64,000 nucleotides of DNA, taken from assembly GCA_015680685.1 (NCBI GenBank), contig MNCI01024031.1, positions 157,238-221,237 on the forward strand, written 5' to 3'. This document shows positions 31,901-43,160 of this stretch, piece after piece. Under the pieces are notes generated by a model that had not been told where the DNA came from, ran no database searches, and worked only from the letters and a program-made list of their open reading frames with translations. Source of the stretch: Gnetum montanum (Eukaryota; Streptophyta; Gnetopsida; Gnetales; Gnetaceae). The number at the start of each line of letters is the position of its first letter. The first letter of the stretch is position 1. The position numbers and the translations under genes are program-made.

Positions 31901-32400
31901 CTGAAATATCTTAAATCCAATTCCTGAGTCACAATTGCACTGTTTCTTTACTTTAGGTTTTAATCAGAAATTCAATTAGTTTATGCAGTTAACTTATGAA
32001 CGTGTTGCATCTTCCTCAATTTCTTTGAGCTTCTCATTTCTCAGGGCAATGCAAAGTTCCATGTATAACTGTGAATCATAGATACGCTCCTAAGCTCCCG
32101 TATCCCCACTTTCTACCGGTACGGTATAGATAAAAAATTCTTGTATTCCAAATTTTTTTATAAAATTCCTGTATGCCAAAAATTGCAAGTTAGAATGAGA
32201 CAGTTGGGTTCTAGTAGATGTTTATCTTCAATTCACCAATCAACTTTTTTATAGTTAAAAGACTACACCAAAGACTCATTGAATGAATGATCAGGATTTC
32301 ATGGTGATATTCATAGATTTTATTGGAGATGTTGCAGTGAAAGTTTTCTATATAAAACAAATTATGAAATGGGATAAGGCATGCTTATGGTAGGCCTTGC
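28985..32400. other. AT-rich sequence, mostly featureless
   Basis: Apart from a SINE-like site near 30395 no gene, LTR or tandem array is recognised. Open frames are under 90 codons and have no recognisable domain. Confidence 0.55.
30386..30460 (+). repeat. tRNA-related SINE-like site
   Basis: TAGCATAGTGG (30395-30405) fits a Pol III A box and GGTTTGATTCT (30438-30448) a B box, 33 bp apart. The surrounding sequence resembles a degenerate tRNA but does not fold into a clean cloverleaf. A tRNA-derived SINE head is more likely than a working tRNA. The 3' end is not defined. Confidence 0.4.
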
Positions 32401-32429
32401 CAATGAGGAAGATGATGGAGTGGTTGATG

Positions 32430-32995
32430 AATGAATAGTAGGTTGACAATCATAATCTTGGAGATAACTCAAAGTATGTCGAATGCAAGTGGATCATCTT
32501 GGTAAGGAATGCAATAGAGGCATATCATCGGAGGTTTGTTCATTATCAACCATGGATGGTTGTTTAGTGGATGCAATGGGTACATTATTTTCTAAAGAAG
32601 GTGTAACTTCAAGTAATGGAGAAGTGAGAGAAATAGGTTCCTCAAGGATGAGACAAGACAAAATGAGTGAATGCTTATGTGAGTAGTCCATTTGGAATGG
32701 AAATATGTTTTCATGAAATACATCCCTACTAATGATGATTTTTTGGGTATCTAGGTCAAATAACTTGTATCCTTTTTGAGCATAAGGATAACCAGGAAAA
32801 ATTTATTTTTTAGCTCGTGGATCAAATTTTGATCTTTTATTAGGAAGCATACTAGCATAGCATAGACATCCAAAAACTCTAAGATGAGAATAAGAAGGTT
32901 TACAATTGAAAAAAGCTTTATGAGGAGTTTGATCAAATAAAATTGGTGTGGGGGTTTGATTAATAAGATAGGCAATGGTAAGAATACATTCCCCC
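32430..32995 (-). mobile_element. Ty1/copia integrase C-terminal fragment
   Basis: The minus strand encodes ILTIAYLINQTPTPILFDQT, then HLRVFGCLCYASMLPNKRSK, both hallmarks of the region after the copia integrase core, and then the linker towards RT (ending near SYLQDYDCQPT). It continues directly from the fragment at 39958-40411; element B inserted between them. RT is not found to the left, so the element is truncated near 32430. Confidence 0.75.
32991..32995. repeat. Target site duplication of element B, left
   Basis: CCCCC directly before the LTR start TGATGAG. The same five bases follow the 3' LTR at 39958-39962. Confidence 0.75.
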
Positions 32996-33729
32996 TGATG
33001 AGATGCGATATGCACAAGCCGCGATATTGCGTCATCCCCTGCAATATCGCGTACGCGATATTGCGGTCCGCCGCCAAATCTATAAATAAGAGGCGACACT
33101 CCCCTTATTTCCCATCCTAGGCTTAAAGTAGGGAAACTCTGGTAGATTGATCACTCCAGAGATAGAATATTTTCCATGTGTCCGCAGTAGGAGTCCCAAG
33201 TGAACAGATCTTTATTTGAGCAACATTGTACCTGAACGCAAGTTGTGTACGGCAATAAAGATGAGCTTTGTGGATAAACCTTGCAGTGCATGGAATAGGA
33301 TTTTATTACTTGTTATTTCTTACATGTTATTTCCTACTTGTTATTTATTACCCTGCAGTAGCGCAGCATGAGTACGACTTGATTACGAGCATTTATGGAT
33401 GTGTACGGCTAATCAAGGAATTGACTACTCATCNNNNNNNNNNNNNNNNNNNNTGACGCTAGTTAATTTAGACATAGTTCATTAGTTAGAGTTAGTTAGT
33501 TCCTCAACCCTTCACCTCGATAGCATAGGAAAAAAACACATAAAAGATATAAAAATCATATACCTCGGACTTACTTAACCATACACTATGAAAAACACAA
33601 GTAAGTCTGGGAAGACAACGAATGATAAACCCCAAGTGTTCCATGGGGCGTGTCTACGGAGTTCAACTGGATCGCGTGTGCTACGCTCGTTTCGTATGGT
33701 TGAGTGTAGGGGTACCTCGCCACTCATCA
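32996..33729 (+). repeat. 5' LTR of element B
   Basis: TGATGAG...CTCATCA. A 24-bp perfect palindrome lies at 33041-33064, TATAAATA at 33081-33088, and AATAAA at 33254-33259 within a 9-bp inverted repeat. A 20-N gap at 33434-33453 replaces sequence present in the 3' LTR. The two LTRs differ at many positions, so the insertion is not recent. Confidence 0.85.
33434..33453. other. Assembly gap of 20 N inside the 5' LTR of B
   Basis: The 3' LTR has 154 bp (39517-39670) between the same flanks, so the nominal gap size is probably too small. Confidence 0.9.
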
Positions 33730-33730
33730 T

Positions 33731-33747
33731 TGGCGCCGTTGCCAGGG
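33731..33747 (+). promoter_or_regulatory. Primer binding site, tRNA-Asp type, element B
   Basis: TGGCGCCGTTGCCAGGG, one mismatch from the complement of the tRNA-Asp(GUC) 3' end, one base after the LTR. Confidence 0.85.
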
Positions 33748-33870
33748 ACTAAGTGTTTGTGCACCGAGTAGAACATAAAGGATATCACTCACATCGTTGG
33801 GAGCCTTAACGAACCTTCAGGTTAATCAAAAGAAAAATTTATATAATGGTAAATTGACACACCGATAAAA

Positions 33871-35776
33871 ATGCCTTCTTCTCATAAGAGCAACTCACCA
33901 CCTAAGGATCATACACGAGAAAGTTGGCAACATAAAACACATAAAAAAAATCTACCAAGTCCTAAACAATATAAGATAGTTTATACTCATCCCAATGAGT
34001 ATATTCCAGACTTCACCTTTATCCTCCATCAAGACGAACAGCTGTGATGGAGAGATTTGCAAGGTAACATCGTGTTACCCCTAGATCGATCAGTCCCTAA
34101 CATGCTCTTCCGTGCCTTGGCACAAATTGGCATGCAAGAACTATTTGCTGAATATGTTGCTGAAGACTTTGAGATAAGGGATTATTATCCCACAGATGCA
34201 CAACATATGAAGGACACTAGGCAGGAGAGTCAACATGCACTGTTGAAGGGCAAAGGTCCACACGTCCTTAGCGAAATAGGAGATGAGTAACCCCTTATAA
34301 CGGGTTCTTTAGCAAACGATGTTCCCCCTCCTAACAATGATGAGGAGGTTGGGTATCAGAACCTACAATCAACGATACATATCCCTGGTTCTGATACCCG
34401 TGAACACCAACTGTTCACAGAAGGAACAATCACTCATGCTAAGGATGGGCACTTAGATCGTCACCACGATCGGGGCCTTAGCAGCCGAAGAGAAGGTAAG
34501 AAACATTATCATGGCGATGGTTTCCCTTCTTCTTCCCCTTCTTCACATCACTCACCCTCTCCTTCCACATCTGGGCACAGCCATCATGAACACAACAGGG
34601 AGGATAAAGGTAGAAAAAATGAGAGACTTCGACGGGAAAGTCGAGAGAGAGGACAAGGGCAAGGACGTAGGGAGAGTAGGGAACAACGTAGACATCACAG
34701 GCATCATGAAAGAGATGATCATGATGAGCCCCTACTCGCAACCTGAAGTATGCTTGACATAACGGAGGAAGTTAGGATTCCCACAAGGCATTTAAAAGAT
34801 AGTCGGATCAAACATTTAGACATGAACAATATCCCACGATTTGAAGGGGGATACAATGCTAATCCACAAAATCATTTACAAGCATTCCACGATGCCTAAA
34901 AATTAGTGGCAAAAACTTAAGTTGTTCCCAAGGACAGTCACCAAGGAAGCAAAGAGCTAGTACTGGTCCTTAGAACCGGAAACCATCAGGAGGTGGAGTA
35001 CGATGCTAGAACTGTTCAACGAAAAGTATCAAATGTACTCCAGAGTGTCCAATTTGCGTAAACAGATCCAAGGCTGGAAGCAAGGTACTCATGAACCCTT
35101 GGATGCTACCATGGCCCGCTACTACACATTGTTACATCGTTGCCCGGGCCATGGGTACGCTCAGCGGGATCAACTTCGCCACATCGTGGATGGGCTAAGG
35201 CATGAAACGAGAAGAACCCTTGGGACTTATGCCCAAGGGAGACTCTCACAACTTACGGCCCATGAAGTGCATTGCTTATTGGAGCAAGTAGCAAAAGAAG
35301 AAGGTGAGCTACGAAAATGGAAAAGTGCGGAAGAGTATAACCGTGATCCCTCCCTTCAAAAAAAGGGAGTGAAATTTTGTGATGAAGAGGATGAGTCACC
35401 AATCGAAGAGTTGGTAAACAGAAAGACCTTACCGCTTCAAAAGCTCATAATAGAAATAGCAGCTAAGGTAGATAACATGTGGAGTTCCTTAGACTCTAAA
35501 ATTGAAACTGTCTTAAAAATCGTAGAAGAGTCTAAGGTAGAACAAAGTAGTGACAAAGGTAAGAAAAAGTGGAGAGATTTAAGCCCTGCACATAACAAGG
35601 GTAAGGGAAAAATCACTAACTCTAATGTGGCTGTGGACTCTGACATAGACGATGACGGTGGATGTGAGATCTGCCACTATGACCATCCTAAGGGATGTTG
35701 CCCCATCATCTCACATCTACAAGAGTCTAGGATGTATGTGCTTAATCCAAGACTCAACCAACAGCAAACACCCTGA
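33871..35776 (+). pseudogene. gag of Athila-like element B, broken
   Basis: Met at 33871 starts a frame with YIPDFTFILHQDEQL, interrupted at once by a TGA near 34045 where copy A has Arg. After a His/Arg/Ser-rich linker come NNIPRFEGGYNANPQNHLQAF and a TAA near 34898 in a damaged stretch. The longest intact piece is 35003-35776, with YYTLLHRCPGHGYAQRDQL, a Lys-rich tail and a C-x2-C-like CEICHYDHPKGCC. The product would be the particle protein. Confidence 0.8.
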
Positions 35777-35899
35777 AGGCTACCTTATCCACAAGGTAAC
35801 CCAAGGTAGTTCCACCAACCACTAACGTATTATCCAAGTGGAACTCCACCACAATCTATCAGACAGCATCAGCAGTGGCAATACCCACAGTCATGGGGG

Positions 35900-37050
35900 A
35901 TGCCATCGTCGAAACATCAGTACCCTTACCGACAGCCTGACCCTTATGGATATTATGTGCAGCAGCCAATTTTTCCAAGTGACTCTATGAGTCACTCAAC
36001 CCCCAACTGTCACTACCAAGTTCGGGAGTACTTCAGAAGGACTCCTTCTCCTCCGGGAGACACTCCATACCCACACCATCCTCCAAATCCATCCGCACCT
36101 CTTCCACCAGTAGTAGTTCCCATAACACCTCCTGCTCCAACAATGCAAGGGGAACTTCCTCCTCAACCACAGCAACGTCACACTGCGAGAGCTGTAAATA
36201 TTCAACCCACTGCTAGTTTTGACAACTGTAGAAAGAGAAGACATTTCTTCAAAACCAAAAGCCTAGACAAACTCTCGCAACAACAAGCGGTTGAGCCCAT
36301 GTACACTCCTCCACCATCTAACACTTCGGAGCACCCTTTAGTCCAACAAAGCTTAACGCATACCGTAACTGACTGGATCAAGGTAGGCCACCTTCCTAGG
36401 AAACTAACTGACCTTGGGAGTCCCTTAATCTATTTACAAATCACCAGAAATAAACCACATAGGGCTCTTCTTGACTCAGGTTCCGGAGTTAAATTAATTT
36501 CACGAGAGATGTATCACGCTTGGAACCTACCCCAACTTAAGAAGAGCAACATTCAACTAGAGCTGGCAGACCAGTCCATCACCATTCCCTTGGGATTGGT
36601 GGAGGACATCATCACCACTGTGTGTGGTTGGTCTTACCTATCTGATTTCCTGGTGAACAACAACGAAGGAGACTTCCCAATTATAATGGGAAGGACATGG
36701 CTAAGTACAGTAGACGCATGCCTTAGGATCCGTGATTTTTCCTTGGAAATCTCAAAGATAAACATTTTTGGAAAGATCGAGAAGAGGAAAGTTCCATGCA
36801 TCACATACAATGATTCATCAGGTGATGACATGGATGGATGTTCATCTCCTCCATGCAGTAGGTGTGCCCTTGAAACTTTGAAACAAAGATGCCTGTATGT
36901 AGCAACCACACAACCAGTAGTAGACACCCCGTGGTTGACAGCTACTAGAGGGAGCAGAAAAATATGCATGGAATGAACTGAGGAGAAAAACCATGCCAAC
37001 AACGAAAGCATAGATACATTAGAATATGAGCATCGCCAACTTCCAACCCT
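35900..37050 (+). pseudogene. Protease region of element B, ends at the pol deletion
   Basis: A 358-codon frame (35900-36976) starts Pro-rich. The retropepsin domain follows, with ALLDSGSGVKLI (active D-S-G), the segment PLGLVEDI and IIMGRTWLSTVDA. After a stop, similarity to copy C continues in another frame to RQLPTLNL (about 37050) and then jumps to the 3' region. The protease active site is intact, unlike in the other copies here. Confidence 0.8.
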
Positions 37051-37059
37051 CAATCTAAG

Positions 37060-39079
37060 ATCATCAATTGGGAGAGGTTGGACACTTCTTAGAAATTCAA
37101 ATAGGTGCTCATTACTTCAGATCTCTCCCTTTCCACTTAGTCATGGGAGAGATGGCCACCTATGCTAACCATATGGGGCCCTCAGTTTTTTTTCGATTTT
37201 TGTTTTACACGTTTTTGTTTTACAACGTTTTTGTCTTACACATTTTTGTTTTACAAATTTCTTTAACTTTTCTAGTTTTTGTTTTACAATATCGGTATAC
37301 CTTTTTCCATTTGTGTGTGTGTGTGTGATCCACCCTATAAGTTTGTTACCCAATAAGTGTTCAGAATGATGGTATGAACTGTTTTCATATTGATTGCTAA
37401 TGTTTGATTTTTACCTTTAAGTCACAATGTTTATACTAAGATATGTTTCTTTTGATATGGTAGGTAATGAGACCACTTCATCCATCCATCCACCAATTTC
37501 TATGGTCTCTCTCAGCTTGGAAATGTATAGTCCCCTTCTAATAAGAACTTAAAGGAATCGGTGACTAGGTATTTCTCAAACTAAGGAATGACTCAAGGAT
37601 TGCAAAGGGTGTGACTTCAAGGGAACTTGATGCTTTTGTGTTGGCCGTTCTCTTGGGTGCTTGGATGTTTTCTTCTTGAGTTTTCTTACTATTTCGATAT
37701 TACCCAACTATCGGAAGCTGAGACAATAAAAATAATCAAGTCTTTGCATGATGTGGTTCTTAATCATAAAAACACAAAACACAGAAAAAAAAACACAAAG
37801 TGAGAATTCAAAGCACACCCCTTAGACGAAATAAACTTGGGCTACAAGCACTAGTTATGAAACTAAAAATGTTTCCTTTAACTAAGGCCCTTCTCGCTTT
37901 CCATTCTCTCCTTTGTTTCATCGGAATGGTGGTGACTCTTGGAAGGCATTCTTGTGATCCAAGTGAATAGTTTAGCCGAATGCATTGATGCGAAGTCACT
38001 GGATGTGGTTGGTTTGAGGTCGGACTTGGTATGGGATTTGCTAAGTCACATTAATCATGAAGCACACAAGGGGCTGTACACCACCTTGTTCTTGGGATTC
38101 CATTCCATCCTCTTCTCTCCATCCTTCTCTCCATTGTTCACTTCATTGCCGGTTGTATCATTAGTGTATATATTTTGGTTGATGCTTTGTTTTCTTTTTG
38201 GTAAATTCGTATAGTTAAGACTTTAACTCTTGTTCCAAATGACATTCCCAGAGCCTACGGACTCTTTGAATGTGGCTTTGTTAGGGCATTAAGGGCATGA
38301 GCCTGCTTTGGGGAGGACCCACTGACATTCCTATTAGAGCATTGGTTAAATTCTTTCCCTTAACATTTTGCAATTAATTTTATTTTGTTCATTACCATCT
38401 TGACATCCATTTCACTGATGTTTTCAGTTGTCCCTTTTTCTCTATATTTCTTACTCCTTTTCTTTTTCCATTCTAACGCTACCGGAGATTTGCGATTAGT
38501 CATGGGGGTACGAGGCCCGATTTTTTCGATTTTCTCCTAGCCCCGAAATTTTTGATTTTCTTCCTAACCCCTACACCTTCGGTAGTCATCATTAATATAT
38601 CCCTAGATCCGTATTAGCCATACCACAACCTAGCCAATGAACCTACACCGAAGCAAGGTATCAATTACATGATGATTCATTTACCCTTGCTAATATAAGA
38701 TTGTGTTGTGTGTGCAGATGACGATCATACAACAACGAATTGGATCTGGAGCAAACACTTGGAATGGAACCACGTTGGAAGTAGCTATGCAAGGAGTGAG
38801 ATCGATAAAGTGCTTACCGATGGACAACAAAGGCGCAATCATGGCATTGGCAGCAGCAACACTTCTTTCTCTCTCTTTCTTCTTAGTTGCCAACAAAGGC
38901 CTGATGTCATTGTAATAAGGTGTTCACCCTTGTTGTCATGAACACCATTTTTGTCAAGTCTTGTAATGATGATCCGTTCACATGTCATCCCATTAGTTCC
39001 ATTCCCTTCAATAATTCCATACCTTCCCAATATTATTGTAAGGAACTCGAGGACGAGTTTTCATTCAGTCATGGAGGTG
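37060..39079 (+). other. 3' non-coding region of element B
   Basis: About 2 kb between the pol deletion and the 3' LTR. It matches 45686-47640 of copy C in reverse. It contains T-rich repeats of TTTTGTTTTACA (37190-37290), a short GT run (37314-37327) and the polypurine stretch GGAGGTG just before the LTR. In Athila elements an env-like ORF can occupy this position; none over about 90 codons is credible here. Confidence 0.65.
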
Positions 39080-39957
39080 TGATGAGATGCGATATGCAAA
39101 AGCCGCGATATCGCGTCGTCCCTTGCGATGTCGCGTAAGCGATATCGTGGTCCGTCGCCAAATCTATAAATAAGAGGCAGCACTCCCCTTATTTCCCATC
39201 CTAGGCTTAAAGTAGGGAAACCCTGGTAGATTGATCACTCCAGAGATAGAATATTTTCCATGTGCCCGCAGTAGGAGTCCCAAGTGAACGGATCTTTATT
39301 CGAGCAACATTGTACCTGAACGCAAGTTGTGTAGGCAATAAAGATGAGCTTTGTGGATAAACCTTGTAATGCATGGAATAGGATTTTATTACTTGTTATT
39401 TCTTACATGTTATTTCCTACCTGTTATTTATTACCCTGTAGTAGCGCGGCATAAATATGACTTGATTACGAGCATTTACGGATGTGTATGGCTAATCAAG
39501 GAATCGGCTGCTCATCGTGATTAGATTATCTCAACCCTTTCCTCCTAGTTAAGTGCCTTAGTACGACCACTTCGAGCACGTGCGTTACGTGTGGTGATCC
39601 TAGTAACGATTAGCATTTGGTAGCTGTGGTTGCATAGTTCAGGATGTGTACGGTAAGTGGGAACGGATGCTGACGCTAGTTAATTTAGACTTAGTTCATT
39701 AGTTAGAGTTAGTTAGTTCCTCAACCCTTCACCTCGATAGCATAGGAAAAAAACACATAAAAGATATAAAAATCATATACCTCGGACTTACTTAACCATA
39801 CACCATGACAAACACAAGTAAGTCTGGGAAGACAACAAATGATTAACCCCAAGTGTTCCATGGGGCGTGTAGGCATTTAGTCTGCGGAGTTCAACCGGAT
39901 CATGCGCGCTATGCTTGTTTCGTATGGTTGAGTGTAGGGGTACCTTGCCACTCATCA
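39080..39957 (+). repeat. 3' LTR of element B
   Basis: 878 bp, TGATGAG...CTCATCA, followed by the CCCCC target duplication. It keeps the TATA box (39165-39172), the AATAAA hairpin and the U5 hairpin; its palindrome cluster has lost perfect symmetry. Confidence 0.85.
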
Positions 39958-40411
39958 CCCCCCAAAAACATAAACGCAAATTAGCTTGAAACCTTAAAGC
40001 TCAAGCAACATTTAGAAGGTATCCATGTTTTTGCTCAACTATGCCATTTTGTTGCAGGGTAGCAACACAACTACATTGATGAAAGATACCTTTTTCTTGA
40101 TAAAAGAAATGCATATTGAATTCAATACCATTATCACTTTGAATTTGTTGGATTTTATGACCAAATTGTGTTTGAACTAATGCACAAAAAGATTTCAATA
40201 GAAAACGAATTTCAGTTTTGCGTTGCATAAGAAACAGACAAGTGCATCTAGTAAAATAATCAACTATAGTTAAGAAGTACAATGCACTAGTGAGGGAAAA
40301 TGTTTTGTAGGGACCCCATATATCACAATGATTTAGATAAAAAGGTGTAGTGAAATAGAATTTGAAGGAAATGGTAATCAAGGTTGTTTAGCAATTGGGC
40401 AAATACCACAA
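39958..40411 (-). mobile_element. Ty1/copia integrase N-terminal and core fragment
   Basis: The minus strand encodes HCGICPIA (part of the zinc-binding pre-integrase motif) and the integrase core with CDIWGPYKTFSLTSALYFLT, IVDYFTRCTCLFLM and IQSDNGIEF. It ends RFQANLRLCFWG at the CCCCC duplication and continues at 32995. Upstream gag and protease are absent because the sequence changes abruptly at 40411. D-D in the core are present. Confidence 0.8.
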
Positions 40412-41356
40412 TGTCAAATTTTAAAATTTAAAATGAAAAATAGTAGAAAAAACTATGCAAGAAAGAGAGAGAAGAGGCTAAACAATGAAAATGGGATTCC
40501 ACATCCCAAGCCAAATAGGGCCTACCATGAAACACTTTTACATTAGCTTTTTAATCAAATATATACATAACTCTTTTCTAGACATAGAATATGATGGAAC
40601 CTGCCAATATCATATCCAGGAAATTACTGAATTGAGGCAAGTGAAAAAGGATATTTCTAAAAACATCTCCACCACTCCCCCTCAAACTATGATGGCAGCA
40701 ATGCCAAAATCATAGTTTGCCTAAATACATCTACACCTAAGGTGATAGAAGATGGTGAAATGATCATTGAATCAATGATGAAATAATCTCAAAATAGTAG
40801 TGATGACACCAAAAGACTGATACAAAAATGGACAGTGATGAAATGATCACTATTACAAAGGAAGATTGGAATTTGCTGGAATATCATAACATTAGCAAGT
40901 GAAAACAAAAATCCCCATAGAAAAAATGTGAAGCAGTTCTTGGTGGCGGAAAATAATGATTGTCACAACACAAACATTCAGGATCAACACCCACTCTTCC
41001 ATGCTTGAGGCAGAGAATCTAAGAATGATGGCAATAACAGCAAAAGGAACAAAGAAACATTGAACATCAAAAACTTCTTTGATACCATGTCAAATTTTAA
41101 AATTTAAAATGAAAAATAATAGAAACAAACTATGCAGGAAAGAGAGAAGAGGCTAAACAACAAAAATAGGATTCCAGATCCCAAGCTAAACCGGGGCCTA
41201 AGATGAGGCACTTTTACATTAGCCTCTCAATTGAATTTATACATAACTTATTTTTATCTTTTGACACAGAATATGATGGAACCTGCCAATATCATATCTG
41301 GGAAATTACCAGATTGAAGAAGGTGAGAAAGTATATTTCTAAATACATCTCCAACA
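40412..41356 (-). mobile_element. TRIM-like mini LTR element
   Basis: Terminal repeats 40412-40674 (263 bp) and 41088-41356 (269 bp) are clearly related and both start TGTCAAATTTTAAAATTTAA on the plus strand. On the minus strand a PBS TGGTATCAAAGA (41076-41087) follows the 5' LTR. A polypurine tract TGAGGGGGAG (40675-40684) precedes the 3' LTR. The ~400-bp interior has no coding frame. Size and plan fit TRIM elements, or a fully deleted copia copy. No matching target duplication was found (CACAA against GATTT). Confidence 0.75.
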
Positions 41357-41702
41357 GATTTCATGAAATAAAAACTGATATGTTGCAAGCTGCTTCTTAC
41401 TTGATGTTATAATAGTAAGTTTTACAGATGGGTTGTAATAAAAATCCAAGAATGGAGCATTAACTGGAATGTGCGAATATGCCTCTATCAAAAGAGTCAG
41501 AACGAAATATCTGTGATTACATTCTTTTATCTAGAAAAGGATATACCACTTATAATATATACGAGAATCATATTTTTGAAGCATTTACATCCATGAGGAA
41601 CAATTCAGCTGAAAAGCAGTTACATTTTATATATTGCTAGGCTCACATATACGATAATTTACATATAGCTCTAGGAATGGTTGAAGAAGAGACAAAAATT
41701 TT

Positions 41703-43160
41703 CTAGAGATTATCCGAACTGCCCAAGGTCACAAAGGAGTCATGTACATGCCTTAGCATGGCTTCATCCCTCTCCCATGCCTTCGCAGGTGCCTTGACAA
41801 AGTGCGCATACAGCTTATTTTTTGCACAGGTTACCTACACAGAGATTAAAACAAATCTTCTAAAAAGGGAAATTGCATATAATGGCATAGAATTTAGTCA
41901 ATTTACAAATAAATCATTAAATAGTGTCAAAGCATAATCATAAAAGTCTCCCACATTCACAACAGCATGATAGATTTAGTGGAACATAATGCTAAAATGT
42001 CAAAACAAAAATCTTCATTTCCTACGAAATCATAACCCAGAAAAAAAAAGATTGGAGAATCATGCACCAGATAAGCATGCAAATATGGCCATAAGTGCTT
42101 GACTATGAATGTGAAAGAGTGTCCTAAGGTATGCTCAGTGGTTTCACATATGTTTAAGAACAAAAGCAAACTAACTTGAAAATATGTCATAACCTTGACA
42201 TCTCTTGCACTAATTGTGATTTTGTTGAACTGCCACTACAAAATCTTTTTTCCAATTCTTTGACCTAACATTAAGGACATTAATTTACTTACTCTTAGAA
42301 TGGGTCTCTGTAATTATTAAAAAACTTGCATATTTTGAAGCAAACCACTTGAGCCTGTCAAGCATTCTTCTTTAAGCCTATCAAGCATAGCATATTTTGA
42401 AACAAATTATCCCTTAACCTAATAAACACGTTGATGAACAGAAAACTATTTTCATCCACTGAAAACAACCTAAGAAACCCTGAGAGCAACTCACAGAAAT
42501 GAGGCCATGGGCGATAGGGCTGTCAATCTCGAAATCGTAGTAGAGCTGACCGTCTTCGCGGCGGCGCTCGGCGGAGCTGATGTTATCTGCGGTGGATATC
42601 ATATCCTGCAGAGACACATCCGAGAGTGCAAGATCGTTCAAAACTGTATCCTTGGGAGCTAGGCTTCCAAACCCTGACAGAGAAGTCAGATACTCTTTCT
42701 CTTCTTTGCGTTTAGGATTGTAGAATTCACTATCAGTTCCATTTGTGCCCTTCTGTATCTTGGAAACCAGACGCTCTTTCCATCCTGCAGGTACATCGTA
42801 GCTGTACTCTGCACTCTCTTGTTTGCTTGCATTGCCGCCGTAGCCCCCGTAATTCGCAGCACTGCCAGCAGTTCCGTAGTATTTAGAGTATTCTGCTGCT
42901 TCTGCTGCTGCTGCTACTGAAAATTGGTCTGGAATAGGATTGGAGGATATTAGAGTTAGAGTAAGGGCTGTAGCGGCTACGGCTTTGGAGAGATTCAAGA
43001 AAGGAGATGATTTTTTATGGGATGGTGTTGGTAGGATTTGTTTGTGGGATGTTGTGGAGTGGAAATGGAATTGGGTTTTTGTGGGGGATCTGGGCACTGC
43101 TGCTGCTGCTCCTGCTGAAGAAGCCACTGGAATTCTGGCTGAGGATGTTGCCATGGCCAT
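41703..43160 (-). CDS. PsbP-domain protein of the chloroplast thylakoid lumen, two exons
   Basis: Exon 1 is 43160-42495 (222 codons), with a GTGAGT donor at 42494-42489. Exon 2 is 41834-41703 (43 codons plus TAG), after an acceptor AG at 41836-41835. The phase-0 intron is 660 bp and the product has 265 residues. Residues 1 to about 60 are Ser/Ala/Pro-rich, like a stromal transit peptide. A hydrophobic stretch (AVAATALTLTLISS) and an Ala-rich site near residues 82-88 suggest Sec-type transfer into the lumen. A Gly/Tyr/Ala-rich linker precedes the PsbP fold: YDVPAGWKERLVSK, then ALSDVSLQDMIS, ending in exon 2 with CAKNKLYAHFVKAP. It resembles PPD-type PsbP paralogues (perhaps PPD6) more than the oxygen-evolving PsbP; that assignment is from memory. 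The frame is intact, so it is likely functional. Confidence 0.85.

Larger units (their letters stand above)
32996..39957 (+). mobile_element. Athila-like element B: gag-pro, pol deleted
   Basis: Two LTRs, a tRNA-Asp PBS, gag and protease, then a 2-kb 3' non-coding region and the 3' LTR. Comparison with copy C shows that RT, RNase H and integrase (about 2.6 kb) are missing between about 37050 and 37100. It sits in a copia integrase with a 5-bp target duplication. It could only have moved with enzymes supplied in trans, or the deletion followed insertion. Confidence 0.85.

Noticed and set aside
33268-33456. ORF running into the 20-N gap of the LTR
   Set aside because: It lies in an LTR and includes unknown bases.
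37314-37327. Short GT microsatellite
   Set aside because: Only about seven repeats within element B; no sign of function.
40407-41361. Target site duplication for the TRIM-like element
   Set aside because: The flanks read CACAA and GATTT, which do not match. The element call rests on LTRs, PBS and polypurine tract instead.
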